In this document: piece by piece, positions 45,956 to 57,640 of the stretch
Numbering within the stretch: position 1 is the stretch's first letter
How the letters are laid out: each line of letters begins with the position of its first letter
DNA from: Paragorgia papillata
Lineage: Eukaryota; Cnidaria; Anthozoa; Scleralcyonacea; Coralliidae
Length of the DNA: 64,000 nt
NCBI GenBank assembly: GCA_035771165.1
Contig: JAWNZC010000106.1
Coordinates: 3,773,501 to 3,837,500 of the forward strand
Direction: 5' to 3'
Made by a program: the position numbers and the translations under genes
Notes under the pieces: model-generated
Told to the model about the DNA's origin: nothing
What the model saw: the letters and a program-made list of their open reading frames with translations, nothing else
Databases searched by the model: none

Positions 45956-46560
45956 CCGGCTTTCTGATTGGCTGAGCTACCATTGTCTATTGGTGATAGA
46001 CCATGGTAGCGTTATCCAATGATAAACCTTCTTATAGCTGGAATACTCCTATTCTGACCAATCAGAGGCCACGGCATATTCACGCCGCAAGCAAAACCTG
46101 GAAACTAGGCTAAAAAATCAAACATGGCGTCTGCTAAAATTTTTGTACGAGTGAAGAAAACATTGGGTTTAAAGTAATGGAAATATATTCAGTTTGACAT
46201 TTTCGGATAAGAAAATGAATTCGCTTATGCCTATGGAGTATATCTACACCAAATTTGAAGCAATGTAGTTACAATCTTGTGTTTTGTGAGCGATTGTTTA
46301 CCATACGCCATCGAACTGCTCTGCGTTATGTACGGGGAGACTTCTGCAAACAAAAAGGTAAAACTATCTGAACATTTAGAACAATGTTTGATAAGACTTC
46401 TTTATGTTAAAGAAAAGTTGTTTATGGTTGATACTAAAACAATTAGACAACTCGTCCTCGTTTTCTATGAGCAGATAGTCAACGAGGCGCACAGAAGACA
46501 TAACAACGTGGTAAACCCCTTTCGCGCAGTACACAAGCACCCTGTTTCACACTGAAATTT
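45956..46560. repeat. Dispersed repeat remnants (CCATTGTCTATTGGTGATAG; GACAACTCG)
   Basis: TCTATTGGTGATAGAC occurs at about 45539 and 45991. ATTAGACAACTCGTCCTCG (46442) is shared inverted with about 32440-32475. The 92-codon plus frame at 46277-46555 overlaps this repeat and has no recognised domain. Confidence 0.5.
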
Positions 46561-46582
46561 GGCTAATAGAACATAAGAGTAC

Positions 46583-46712
46583 CTGAGTCAACAGCATCAC
46601 GTAGAGAAGGCAACAAGGTATGCTTAACCAGATCTTCGAGGGAAAAACAACTTCTGGAAATCAGCGTAGTAGTAAACAGGCATATACTTTCATGGACAGA
46701 AGTATCGCTGAG
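46583..46712 (-). CDS. MED12: MED12 exon (LSDTSVHES...LEDLVKHTLLPSLRDAVDS)
   Basis: The exon is 130 nt, entering in phase 0 and leaving in phase 1, with a CATTTTCTCAG acceptor and a TCAG|GTACTC donor. SDTSVHESICLFTTTLISRS matches human MED12 [20 protein letters not shown], and FSLEDLVKHTLLPSLRDAV matches LLLEDLIRCAAIPSLLNAA. The phase joins exactly with 50192-50336 and 45214-45447. Confidence 0.97.
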
Positions 46713-46874
46713 CTGAGAAAATGAAAAAGCAAAAAAAAAACAAATCGAACAAGCAACTGGAGTGGCGGTTGTTGATATTTGGCAACTTATTCATTTTACT
46801 CGGTTTAACGCGATAGGCAAGTTAGCTCTGTCTAACGAAAATCCAAATAGTAAAGGAAATTAATGTCAATTTAA

Positions 46875-47310
46875 AGGGGAACTCCAGTCGAAAAATATAT
46901 AACTTTTAAGTAAAAGACCTTGAAGTATCATGTTTACAAATGTTGATTTTTTTACGATCTGCTTTTGTTTTTTACGTTTTCAATTTTGTATTTTGTGCTT
47001 CTGGATGCCGTCTTCACGATTTGTTTTGTCGGCTCAAAATTGATGCCCAGCGGTTGTTCCTTTTCCATTTTGACGTCATTGAGTGCCAGAAACAAGAAAA
47101 AAGCACTAAATGACGTCAAAATTCACAAGAAAACACCCGGTGTACACCAACATTGACCCGTCAAAATTACTCCCGTCCATAACCAAAATATACGAATGTG
47201 AAAAACGTTATTTCTCGAGAACAAAATTAGATAACAATATAAATATTATTAAGTATGATACTTATAGGCCTTCTATTTGAATATAATTTATTTTTGGATG
47301 GGAGCTCCTC
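46875..47310. mobile_element. TTAA-flanked MITE, about 436 bp
   Basis: Inverted ends AGGGGAACTCCAGTCG and GGATGGGAGCTCCTC are flanked by TTTAA on each side, suggesting a piggyBac-like TTAA target. It lies in the MED12 intron about 160 bp upstream of exon 46583-46712. Confidence 0.75.
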
Positions 47311-47919
47311 TTTAAGTAAAAATTAAGGATTGGTTCTTGGTCCACAACTGCATTTTGTATATGATTAAAGATTTACACAAAGAATGACCGCCATCAAACA
47401 TCAAACCCTTCCACAGACTTTGATTGCAATCTGTACGATCCTTTTTGTGATATTTTGTACATAGACAAGTAGACAATCAAACAGAGCTGAAAATATAGAC
47501 CTGGTGGAGGAAAAAACAAACTATATATTCAGCAAACAGATGTGAAAACATAACGTTCTCCACACTAAGGTAAGAAATAAGAGATTTCGAATTTATGGAT
47601 AGGTCGATAGGACGACAAAACTGATTTAAATCATTTAATGAACGTTGAACATATCAAAGCAAAATTTAGATTTCATTATTAAATTCTGGTTGTAAAAAAT
47701 ATATTGTTTTTAGGAGGTTTCAAAAGGGATTAATTTTAGCAAGCCTTTAAATGGCTTCTCTATGCATGTACATTTTGCAAAGGCAGAATTAAAAGTAATT
47801 AACAGCTCAAAAATTACATTTATAATAGAGTCTGAGATAAAAACAATTCAGTAGAATCGGATTCCAGAAAGAAGAATTAAAAAGACAACGTTTCAGTCGA
47901 AACACAGTCAAGAAAACCG
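47311..47919. other. No feature recognised (MED12 intron)
   Basis: AT-rich sequence without a credible exon or inverted repeat. Confidence 0.4.
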
Positions 47920-48391
47920 ACAAAGCCCATGAGTATTTTTAGTAATAAAAAGTGCATGCACGTCCACCACGGTTAATATAAGCCTTAAAGGTAGTGTTTT
48001 AAGTTAGCTTTAGTTAAGGTGACTTATGGTTTGGACGAGCAAAGGGAAAGCACGAAAACGTGAAGCTGTATATTGTTTAGGTTAAGCGAAAACTTGAAAA
48101 CAACAAGAATCCTACCGTTAACTTTAAAATGATTTGACCACGGACTCACGGAGTGACTACAAACACTGCAGAACGAGTTTTTGTTCACCATACGGCGTTT
48201 GTTTCTTAAAGTTCTCTGGTTTCTCTTCAAGATATATTAAACGGGTTGTTTGTATCCTTCTTTTCTACGTGCTCCATTTCATTTCGTTTCGTTTAAATAA
48301 ACGAAAGCAAAACACTATTTGTTTGAGAGTTTATAGTTTTCTTCGTCGCTAGTCACCAATGTTCAACTATTCTTACCGCGTGACACCGTAC

Positions 48392-48431
<40 letters not shown>

Positions 48432-48546
48432 CCCAGATTTCGTCTCCCTCGCTTTTTCTCCACGCGTGTAAAGTGGACTACACGCATGTCGAGATTAGCA
48501 CCCGCACCGGGCTCCGGGCCTTCGGCCCTACGCCCGGGCTCGGGGA
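47920..48546. repeat. Dispersed repeat, copy B
   Basis: Nearly identical to 1-638 in the same orientation, including CCATGAGTATTT, the (AT)n run at 48396-48423 and the GC-rich terminus GGGCTCCGGGCCTTCGGC. It diverges from copy A after CTCGGGGA. Confidence 0.85.
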
Positions 48547-49121
48547 ATATTTACAATTTCGCTTTGTTATCAAAATTTGCCAAATCAACTCGATGCAATC
48601 GTTGGTGTTTTTTACAACAACAACTGTTGCCCGAGAAATTTTAAAAATATAGAATGTAATTGGACCTTCACTGGGGTTACTATTTAGTAAATGAACGCAA
48701 TATTGTAAAATATGCGGTATTTGGCCCCAATTCCGGCCAAAACGCACATTTTGTCATTTTCGTAAGTCTGTACATCCATGTGGTTTTGGATAAGTTGTAT
48801 GTAGTGGAACCAACATGGGGTAACAATTTTGGTGAATGAACGTAATTTCGTAAAGTATACGGCGCTTGGTCCTAGTCTTGGAAGATTTTTTTGAGTCCTT
48901 TCACGAAATTGGGGTGTTTAGAAACGGGAAATAGATTGTTATCGTAACATTCTTACGCACTGGTTCAGATTTAAGCAAGGTAACGAAATACACGCCATTT
49001 TGTTTTCGTCGTTAAACTCTCGGGACACGCCCGTGCTCTTTTATAGTCTTGGATAGCGTTCAAAGTTGGACATAATCATCGAAGTTAACCAAAAGAGACC
49101 TGGAAACCAGGCCAGTTCCAT
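48547..49121. other. No gene recognised; internal near-repeat
   Basis: GTAAATGAACGCAATATTGTAAAATAT (about 48687) and GTGAATGAACGTAATTTCGTAAAGTAT (about 48832) are related stretches 145 bp apart, so this is probably a decayed repeat. No exon seen. Confidence 0.4.
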
Positions 49122-49412
49122 CATAGTCAATCGAGATATGGTCTGGAAAATCAGCTAAAGTCTTTGGTCTATCTTCTTGTTCGCCTTTATGCATTTTTGT
49201 GCACGGTCACTGAACACATTGTATTTTAGTATAAAGAACGAATTGTCCAATAGCAACATTTCAGTTCAATCACTCAACCGTGCTATTTAAATATTAATAA
49301 ACCTAAAACAAAGGATGTGCACGTTGTAAGGTACGGTTCAACATAAAATCCCAGCTCATTATAGGTGCTTTGAAGTTTGCCGAGTTTCCAGACCATATTT
49401 CGATTGACTATG
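49122..49412. mobile_element. MITE, about 290 bp (CATAGTCAATCGAGATATGG)
   Basis: Inverted ends CATAGTCAATCGAGATATGG and CCATATTTCGATTGACTATG bound it. It is related to 19802-20100 in opposite orientation: both share ATTTAAATATTAATAAACCT-type and CCAATAGCAAC blocks. Confidence 0.8.
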
Positions 49413-49464
49413 ATTTCACCTTACAAGATAAACCAAGGTAATTTCGCTAAAGCGCAAATATTAG

Positions 49465-49992
49465 CTAAACATAGCTATTAGTTTGTAGAATACAATGTTG
49501 TATTTAACTTTGCGATAAACACAAGTCAATAATAGTTGTGAATTTTTTAAGTAAAACCAGAGGGCTTGACTCGTGGTGACTCAAGCACAAAGCGTTTTAT
49601 TTTGTTCAAAAACATTTTTTGCAGTTCGATTCCGAGATAAATTTCCAGCAAAACGATGTCAGCGTGTTTTTTATCTACTGCCTAGTTTCGATTTTATGAC
49701 TTATTTTTTTCTGAATGTTGGTCGAAAAACAGCATTTTAAACTTTGGTCGTCAGTAAAATCAGCAAAAGTCGACATATCAAAAAAAACGCTGACACCGTT
49801 TTGCCGGAAATTTATCTCGGAATCACACTGCAAAAACAATTTTGGAACAAAATAGAACCCTTTGTATTTGAATCGGTCCGAGTGAAGTCCTCTGGATTTA
49901 CTTAAAAGATTCACAATTATTATTGGCTTGTATTTATCGCAAAAGCAAATACAACATTGTACTCTACAAATGAATAGCTTTCTAACGATATC
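49465..49992. mobile_element. Foldback element, about 525 bp with about 200-bp arms
   Basis: The arms pair through AGCTATTAGTTTGTAGA, TACAATGTTGTATTT, TTGTGAATYTTTTAAGTAAA, TTCCGAGATAAATTTCC and GCTGACA blocks. The 126-codon minus-strand frame at 49675-50055 reads one arm. Confidence 0.8.
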
Positions 49993-50191
49993 TATTTTAT
50001 TTTTGTGGCATAAATTCTGACGAATTGAGAGCGCTTTACTAAAATGACAATCCAAACATTAATGAAGAGCTTAAGACGTTTCTTTTTCCAATAAGCTACA
50101 TTTTGCCATGACGAAAATCAACATGTAACCGCGCGAACATAGATAGCTACCAAAAGCGTATACAACACCTTCTGTGAACTTTAGGACTTAC

Positions 50192-50336
50192 GTCAATTTC
50201 ATCCAGAAGTTCCATGTAACTGTTACCACTGCTGCCTGGAGCAAAACACAAAGCCTTGAGAACCGTTATCCACTCAGAGGTTAGCGCTTTGTAATGTGCA
50301 GTTACTTCAGAACACAGTACTCCAATATCATATAGT
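50192..50336 (-). CDS. MED12: MED12 exon (LYDIGVLCSEVTAHYKALTSEW...ELLDEID)
   Basis: The exon is 145 nt, entering in phase 2 and leaving in phase 0, with a CATTTTATAG acceptor and a GAC|GTAAGT donor. CSEVTAHYKALTSEWITVLK aligns with human MED12 CAEVTARCQSLSSEWLGVLK, followed by ALCFAPGSSGNSYMELLDEID against [21 protein letters not shown]. This is the most upstream MED12 exon I can identify. Earlier exons must lie further right, probably beyond 64000 or hidden among the repeats. Confidence 0.97.
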
Positions 50337-51115
50337 CTATAAAATGTCACATGGGTGTTTGTTAAAAAGCCATCAATTTCATATTAAATAGAATGGAATA
50401 GAATGGTGTGGAGTGTATAAGCATAGGCATAAACAGTAGCATCATAATTAGAATTAGTGTGTGCCCTTGGAATTAGCTTTTTCCAAAAATCTCAATAACC
50501 TTTAAAATATTAAAAAACTCCAAACTGGTGCGCAATGTTCAAGAAAGGCGAGAGTGAAATATTATTTAATTTTGCGTGACCTGTGACCCTAGGTCTCATT
50601 GCTACGCTACATCATAAAAGTTATAAAAACCAGTACTCTTGACAGATCTCTTTAACCCTTTCCCGTCCATGGGTTTCCCCTGTGACAAGTAAAATTGTCT
50701 GGCGTTAGCCTGAATAGAATACATGTAAGACTTAAGAGTCGAATGCCGCCAAGAAGGAATTATCTTACAGCAATATTTATTTCTGATCTATTTGTGATTT
50801 ATTTAGCTTAGCCTAATTGAAGAAGACACCATAACAGTTAAGCAGCAATTATGGTGGACCATTGAATTTACTAGCTAACTCATAAACATAAAGTTGATTT
50901 TGTAGAATTAAGAAAACCGGAGGACCCGGAGAGAAACTCTCGAAGCACATGATTGAGCAAGTCGAGCATTCGAGATTGAGGAAAAACATAGAAATAGAAA
51001 TGGGCCTGAATGCAGGATATTACGATGATTGAGGTAACACAATCAGGTAAGCTTGAGGAAGGTAGATTTTTAGAGATAGAATTTAATGTAAAAATAGGGC
51101 TTAATTAAATATATT
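50337..51115. other. No exon recognised (MED12 intron)
   Basis: A short AATAGAATGGAATAGAATGG run at about 50388 resembles a LINE tail. The stretch also shares TGAATGCAGGATATTACGATGATTGAGG-type sequence (about 51005) with about 52860 and 52975, indicating a decayed tandem or dispersed repeat. Confidence 0.4.
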
Positions 51116-51117
51116 GC

Positions 51118-51253
51118 GATGATAATAATAATGGAAACTTTATTAAATGTCTTTTTAGATAATATACAATTGTAAATCTCGCTTATTTAAGGTAATTTAC
51201 AATCGGCTACTTGAATCAACACTAACAATATATAACTAATAACTATATATAAC

Positions 51254-51286
<33 letters not shown>

Positions 51287-51310
51287 CTTTATTACAGTGT
51301 CTAGATTTCT
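51118..51310 (-). mobile_element. LINE 3'-end remnant with (AAT)n tail
   Basis: On the minus strand, AATAAAG follows CTGTAATAAAG-like sequence and runs into an (ATT)n tail (51253-51288). There is a second short GGAAACTTTATTAAATGTC at about 51133. No RT residues remain. Confidence 0.5.
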
Positions 51311-51377
51311 TTAGCATTGACAGCTAATTGGGGACACAATAAATAATTGAGGTAACATGACTGAAGATTCCTTGCTA

Positions 51378-51480
51378 CAGATAAGATAAGACAAGATAAA
51401 AACTTTATTTCAAGAGGGCAACATCTTACAAATATTGACAAACTTGTGGCCCTCAGATGAGCTCGAGAAAGACATTTTTG
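51378..51480 (-). mobile_element. LINE 3'-end remnant similar to the 2843 LINE
   Basis: AAAAACTTTATTTCAAGAGGGCAACATCTTACAA and GTGGCCCTCAGATGAG parallel the 3' end of the LINE at 2860-2925 (AACTTTATTTCACGAGGGAAAAGATG, ACGGCCCTCAAAAT). The simple-repeat tail is GATAAGATAAGACAAG. It contains non-coding sequence only. Confidence 0.7.
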
Positions 51481-51980
51481 AGAAAGAATTAAATATAACT
51501 AGATCCCAAGGATAGTGCAAAGTTTCTAGTCAAAGATAATAACAATTTTTGCCACGTGTATGGACAGAGCTGCCAGCCCCGCAACCTGCCAGTCCCTTTT
51601 CTTGAGCAAAGCCCAAGTTAATTTAATACAAGCCAAAACTCAGACAAACAACCCAAAATAAAATCTCGAGGGATTCTTAGAGAGTCATTTTCTCTTGACA
51701 AGAACGCAAAAAAAATTATAATCTCCGACAAACATGAATACTGACGTCTTTTGTGCCCTTCACTATTGTTTTCCAGTCTGTTTAATAACATCAAGATCTC
51801 TTTGAACTCCTCGAATTTTTTGCATAAAAAGCTTGGCGCATCACAAGAATTCCGACACTAATACGTATCGTGTGACGTCCAGTCAATCCAGATCAAAATT
51901 GACTAAAATTTGCCAAGTGGATGTAAAGATAAGTAACTTTCTGTACGATCGTCTGATGATTATGTTGCTATAGCGTCACG

Positions 51981-52310
51981 TTATTGGCCTTGCGAATCGT
52001 CTGCCCAATCACGCGCTAAGTTCACGCAGGTACAGCTAGACACATGTAGAACTGAAACATTCATGTTTACTATATGGCCAGGGTTCTTCGTACAGTTGCT
52101 TATTGAACGCCAAATAAAAATGCCAAGACAGTCTACAATCTCCAGTATACAGAATTTGTTATTGAGCTGACGTGCAAAACTGCTCGAGCGCCACTCGTGT
52201 AAAATATAACAGACACGAACCAACAACACTCCACAAACTGATTTCACAACATCGTCAACATGCCAAACCATATTAAAGTTGAATATAAAGCTTTTAATAT
52301 TTATTCGCAC
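51981..52310 (-). CDS. Unassigned ORF, 109 codons
   Basis: Open from ATG at 52310, with VWHVDDVVKSVCGVLLVRVC, YILHEWRSSSFARQLNNKFC and LEIVDCLGIFIW. The composition is protein-like and it is on the MED12 strand, upstream of the first recognised exon. However, I could not match it to MED12 and see no convincing splice sites. It adjoins a dispersed repeat (52328-52520), so it may be repeat-derived. Confidence 0.3.
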   Translation of the reverse strand: MRINIKSFIFNFNMVWHVDDVVKSVCGVLLVRVCYILHEWRSSSFARQLNNKFCILEIVDCLGIFIWRSISNCTKNPGHIVNMNVSVLHVSSCTCVNLARDWADDSQGQ

Positions 52311-52327
52311 CTTCCGCTAGGGAGACA

Positions 52328-52520
52328 ATAAATCCTTTCGTCCAGACCACATTTAATTAGCCATGCAGCTAAGCCTAGAAAGTCGTTGTTTCGAGAAGAA
52401 AATTGATCGCTCCTTTGCGTTTCTCCGCCATTGTATTTTCGCCAGTCGCAAACAAAACCACGCGTGCGCAGTGGTATTCTAATCTATTCCGGGGGGAAAC
52501 TTCTTTCATTCTCGGTAGAT
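52328..52520. repeat. Dispersed GC-richer repeat, copy 2
   Basis: Shares AATAAATCCTTTCG, GTTTCGAGAAGAAAATTGATCGC, CGCGTGCGCAGTGG and GGGGGGAAACTTCTTTC with 43864-44060. Confidence 0.7.
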
Positions 52521-53277
52521 TAAGATATATTATTATAATGCACCAGGATTTTACATGTCTTTCAAGATATACCCATAGATAAGGTACAAACCTGACTGTT
52601 ATCGCTCTTTAGGACTTTACGAGCTTTAAGCGACATAAATATTTGTCGTATATGAAAGCCTGATACTAGTGTTTCACATTTTCACTGGTTTTAGTTTCTG
52701 TGAAACTTTGCACTATACCTCTATCGTGTGAATTTTTGCCACTCATCACAATATTGCAAAGTTTCTATGAAACTTTGCACTAAAAATGGTGCTGAATTCA
52801 AAACATTACTGATGACCCTTTGATGACTCTACAGATAAGCTTGATTGACAAACATTAATATGAATGCAGGATATTACGATGATTGAGGAAACACGACAGA
52901 TGACTCTCCGCCACAAAAGAGCTTGAAAAAGATAGGTTTTTGAGAAAAAATTTAATATAGAAATACTGCTGGATTCAAGACATTACGATAATTAATTGAG
53001 AAAACAAGACTAATGACTCCTCGCTAGAAATGAGCCCGAGGAAGGTAGTTTTCTTAAGAACGAATTTATTTCATAATAATACCGGGTGATTTAATGTCTA
53101 ATTTCCCTGATTTGGAAAAAGATTTCTAATTTTTCCCTCATCAAGACAGATGAGTGAACATCAAAAGAGCATTCAATTTTACTACTCACAAAGGGCATAA
53201 GCTTGATTAAACTATTAACGTATAATGACACGTTAATAGCTAAACAGTGTCCTTCACAAAAGCATGCATCACAGTTA
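52521..53277. other. Decayed repeats; no gene
   Basis: GAAACTTTGCACTA is repeated at about 52702 and 52770, and GCAGGATATTACGATGATTGAGG-like units recur at about 52865 and 52975. No coding exon seen. Confidence 0.4.
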
Positions 53278-53415
53278 GGGTCTGTTTATGAGCCGGGCTA
53301 GCCCGGTCGCAATTGTCCCGCCTGAAAACATGCTCATACAAACTCAACTCGGGATGAAAAACGTCCCGTCTCGCTTACTTGTCCCATCCCGGCTCCTATG
53401 CATGTAAACAGCCCC
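53278..53415. mobile_element. Harbinger-like MITE, 138 bp
   Basis: GGGTCTGTTTATGAGCCGGG is matched inverted by CCCGGCTCCTATGCATGTAAACAGCCCC. Flanks TTA and TAA are a near TWA duplication. The interior is AACTCGGGATGAAAAACGTCCCG-like palindromes. Confidence 0.75.
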
Positions 53416-53695
53416 TAAATAGTCCCAATAAGCCTCGGGAATCCTCGCCTTGGGCCGTAAATCCTCCCTCGGCTTTCGAGGACATTCATTTAATCACTAA
53501 ATTAGGTATTACTTAACAAATAAGGCTGACTTTAGGGTATTCAAATTCAAAACTAATGAAATACACTGTGTTTATCGTTCCGACGACGGCTATCGATCCA
53601 ACATTGACATAACATGCGACCAATATAATGTAGTTTATTTTGGATTTTACTCGGATTATTTTCAACAATCAGCACAGTAAGGCTTATTCCATGAC

Positions 53696-53818
53696 TGTTA
53701 TGTAACCTAAGACCTGTGACCTGTCAACCTTGATGGTCACGTGAGTGAGCCTCGTGACTCACACGAGATATACTATGACTCGGATTCCAAAGCTATGCTA
53801 ATAAAGTATTAAACACCA
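53696..53818 (+). repeat. 5' LTR of the Gypsy element (shortened)
   Basis: TGTTATGTAACCTAAGACCT to about TTAAACACCA. Compared with the 3' LTR it lacks about 27 bp after CACACGAGA and lacks the palindrome duplication. The leader between the LTR and gag is essentially absent, suggesting a deletion. Confidence 0.85.
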
Positions 53819-53821
53819 AAG

Positions 53822-54564
53822 CGTTTGATTTTGCCAAGCAGGAGGAATGGCCTCGTTGGAAAAAAGATTCGACCGTTATCGTATTGTTTCTGGACTTCAT
53901 AAACAAAATGAAGAACTTCAAGTGAACGACTTCTTGTACGCCATGGGGGGCGAAGCTGAAGATATTATGTCAAGTTTCGCGTTTGCTGAACCGACCGACG
54001 CAGTGAGTACGATGTGGTAAAAGGGAAATTCGACAAACATTTCGTCGCCAAGAATTCTACGAACGCGCAAAATTCAACCAACGCGTACAAGGACCAGACG
54101 AGCCTGTAGAGAATTTCATCACCGCTTTTCACTATAATATGGCCAGCTTAAAGAAGAAATGATACGGGACCGCCTTGTCGTGGGACTTAAAGATATGAGG
54201 CTTAGCGAAAAGACAAAGCGGGTCTGTCAAAAAACAACAAGATGTAATCCGACACGTCCAAAGTCAAAGCAACGTAGACAACGTCCAAGAAGAAGTAAGA
54301 AGCGACTACCACCGAAATCACCAAGCACGCAACAAGATAAATTCAGGTCTACATCTTCGCGATATCTTCCATGCGCAAGATGCGGAGCTAATGCAAAGCA
54401 TAATCAACAGACATGTCCGGCGACATATTCCAAATGTCACAATTGTGGTAAACAAGGGCACTTTGCCAAGGTATGTCGCTCACGAAATATCAATGAAGTG
54501 GAAGGGGAGGACAGTTCCAGCTCAGATTCGGAGATATTTCTTGGCGAGTTAACGTTGAAGAACG
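53822..54564 (+). pseudogene. Gypsy gag with two zinc knuckles, frameshifted
   Basis: Fragments read FDFAKQEEWPRWKKRFDRYR, LQVNDFLYAMGGEAEDIMSS, then, in another frame, EMIRDRLVVGLKDMRLSEK. Cys/His modules follow: CARCGANAKHNQQTCPA and CHNCGKQGHFAKVC (CCHC knuckle). FLGELTL just before the LINE insertion is the usual start of the protease region. Frame changes occur near 54010 and 54150-54230. No initiator ATG is left. Confidence 0.85.
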
Positions 54565-54692
54565 CTGATTCAACACTGCCTAGCGATCTTCCCTATTCTC
54601 CATTCACCAACGACATCATATCAACTATTGAACTCTCTTACGAAGAAGTACTGCTCTGCAAAGCCTTAATCCCACCAAAACGACTGGACCTG

Positions 54693-56511
54693 CAACCTCG
54701 TACCCAGGGTCTTATCTCCGCTGCTCCGCCCACCGCTGCGAAAAGACCCTGGTTGGGGCTGGTCACGTGTCTCCCAGAATATGGGAGATAACAAACTTTT
54801 CTTGTCAGGGTCGGGTGGTTATTTTGAAAATTGGTCGCAGTACCTTATATCGAAGAAAGCTTATTGCGAAAATTAAATACACTCCATGGAGAACAATCTG
54901 GTATTAGGGAAGGAACAATTCTGAACTTTGACCGAAAGTCTTCCGTCGTTCAATCCGACGAACAGCAAATTTAAAGAGATTCTATTCTTCGAATGGATTT
55001 CTAAAGTCATCATTGATCTGATATAGTGATATTAGCCGCCTGGTGATGGAACAGAGAGTTTTACATTTTACAGTAAGCGGGTTTAAATTTCCTCACTATC
55101 AAGACTATGCGAAATTCACAAATTATTTTGGTTAACAATCGTTTGAACCTCGATTCGAAAGAAAGTGTTGAAATTATCGCACTGCATCTCTTGCAACGGC
55201 CAACGCTCGCTGAGAATACATATACAGATTCTGAGATTCAACACCTTGGGCTTGCAGCTGTCAACAAGGCTTTAGACTCTTATTCTGTGCATTAGAAATT
55301 CCAAGAGGTTAGTTCAATTTACATTTACCATTTCTTTAAATTGATTTCTAAATCGCATCAATGCAACGGTTTCGTGCTGTTTCGTGGAGCGGCGGGTGTA
55401 TAAAGTAGGCACTTATACTTGAATTGTATTGCTGATTTTTAACGTCAACCTTTTAATAACATTCATCATAAAAGGAGCCACAAGTTCATGTTATCAACTG
55501 TTATTTGTTAGCCTCAGTTTCATTAAGTACATTGTCTATCCGTATCGCGTTTTACTTACTCATGTTAACATTTTATAGTATTATTATATATATCGCTCGC
55601 TGAAGTCTGAACGTTGTTGCTTGTTTAATGTTTTTTCTTGTCACTGTATTACAAACAGAACTTACCACTCAACCAGCGCGAATGTTACCGTTCTCTGTTT
55701 CCTAAACTATGGAAAATACTTCGTTATAAACGTTAAATTTCGAAAGATCCAAATTATTGCATGACCACCGTTCATAATAGTATACTCAGTAATAAATATG
55801 TTTATACTTCGCTTCAGCCAACTTCGTTCTTGAGACTCTATAAACAGCTCAGGCACATTTGTATTACCTTTAAATATTACTTTGCTCCTGTATTCCTTCA
55901 GAGTTTACTGATACTGTCTGCTCTTTGTTTTTTAGGCAAACATTTTGTACAAACAACGCGCAACGAAACGCTTGAAAATATTGACAGTTGGCACAATATT
56001 AAAAACAACAAAGGCGAAGCGGCGGGACACAAATCACACAAAACGGCTAACGAAAAATTGACGGTGTATGTGTATTCGGGCAGACTTAAAACCCAATATA
56101 TATAAATAAAACCCAAGGCGCTAATCAACTAAAGATATTTACACTTATTTTACTATTTCAAAAAGCCAATCGAGACTTTTAGAGGCCTTCAAGTTCAGGA
56201 CGGCGAATTATGCTTCTACACACGGTTTACAGTATCGCATAACACTAAGGAAACCGACGTGAATAAACATCGATTTGGGCATGCAGTCTGGCTTTCTTGA
56301 GAATTATTAACGTACACCTTGTCTTGTCACAATAAAATAATCACATAAAAACATTGTCTTTGTGTGATTCAGTTTAGTCACGTTTCTAAATAATCCACCC
56401 CCAGTAAGTTATATTTTTGCCCTCGAAACACGTGACCAGCCCCAACCAGGGTCTTTTCGCAGCGGTGGGCGGGGGCGGGGAAGCGGAGATAAGACCCTGG
56501 GTACGAGGTTG
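54693..56511. mobile_element. 1.8 kb transposon with about 75-bp TIRs and a 9-bp TSD
   Basis: Ends CAACCTCGTACCCAGGGTCT and the inverse, continuing through CACCGCTGCGAAAAGACCCT and GGTTGGGGCTGGTCACGTGT, are flanked by CTGGACCTG (54684-54692 and 56512-56520). Removing it rejoins the LINE1 reading frame. A 9-bp duplication suggests a Mutator-like or Merlin element. The interior has two short frames (55107-55295 and 55761-56105; the latter follows a TTTTTTAG acceptor at about 55935 and reads EKLTVYVYSGRLKTQYI). No known transposase. Confidence 0.92.
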
Positions 56512-57640
56512 CTGGACCTGACGAACTGCATCCCAAGATCCTAAAACAATGTGCGTACAAACTAGCGCCTTCCTTGTGCTTACTATTCAACGAGTTCCTG
56601 CGCCTGGAAAAGCTGCCCTCTGATTGGAAGTACGCGAATGTAACACCGGTATTCAAAAAAGGTAGTAAAGCATCCGTTTCAAATTATCGCCCGATCTCAC
56701 TGTTGTCCATAATTAGCAAGCTATGCGAGCGTTGCGTCCTTAAAAATATGTTGCCGGAACTTATGCATCTTCTGACAACCGTGCAGCACGGCTTCATGCA
56801 AGGCAGGTCCTTTGTTACCCAGTTGCTGTCCATCCTCCACGACATTGGTACCTCACTGGATGCTGGGGAAGAGATAGATGTCATCTACCTTGGACTTCAG
56901 TAAAGCATTCGATTCTGTGCCCCACCGTAAACCCCTACATAAACTGTCACTCTTTGGAATCCAACGTCCCTTGCGCGAGTGGTTTGCTGACTACCTGACC
57001 TCCAGGACACAACGTGTTCTGGTTGATGGAACATTCCCTCCATGGGTACCTGTAACACCTTGTTCGTAGCCCGGAGGATGGTACTGTCCTTCAAATTGAC
57101 CTGACTGGCTTATCCAATTGGTCTAAGCTATGGGGACTCACCTTCAACTGAAGCAAATGCGAAGTATTAAGAATATCGAGAAAGCGTACCAGCCGTCTGT
57201 CATCTCTTGCAGTCAGTCCATACACCATTGGCGACCATGCTCTCGCTGTGGTTTCATCACAAAAAGACCTCGGGGTCATGGTCAACGACACACTCACCTG
57301 GAGCATCCGCACGTCTACTGTTGTGGCCAAAGCCAACACGATGCTTGGCTTTATACGGCGGCACTTTGGTGATGCCTATATAAGAACTAACCACAGAAGA
57401 CTGCTGTACTTGTCACTTGTGCGCTCCCAACTAGGTTACGCCAGCGAAGTGTGGGCTCCTCAGTCATGTATTACAGATTTAAAATTACTTGAAGGTGTAC
57501 AGAGGCGTGCAACCCGTTTTATTCTTAGTTGTAATTCTGATCCTAATCTCCGACCTAACTATAAGTCTCGCCTAGTTTCCCTAAATCTACTTCCTATCTC
57601 TTACTGGTGGAAAAGTCGTTGAGTCATAAATTATTAGTAT

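Noticed and set aside
46277..46555. 92-codon plus-strand ORF as a gene
   Set aside because: Half of it is a dispersed GACAACTCG repeat also present near 32440, and the rest has no recognisable domain.
51981..52310. Additional MED12 exon
   Set aside because: I could not align it with MED12 and no splice sites with the required phase (leaving two bases) were seen. Kept only as an unassigned ORF.
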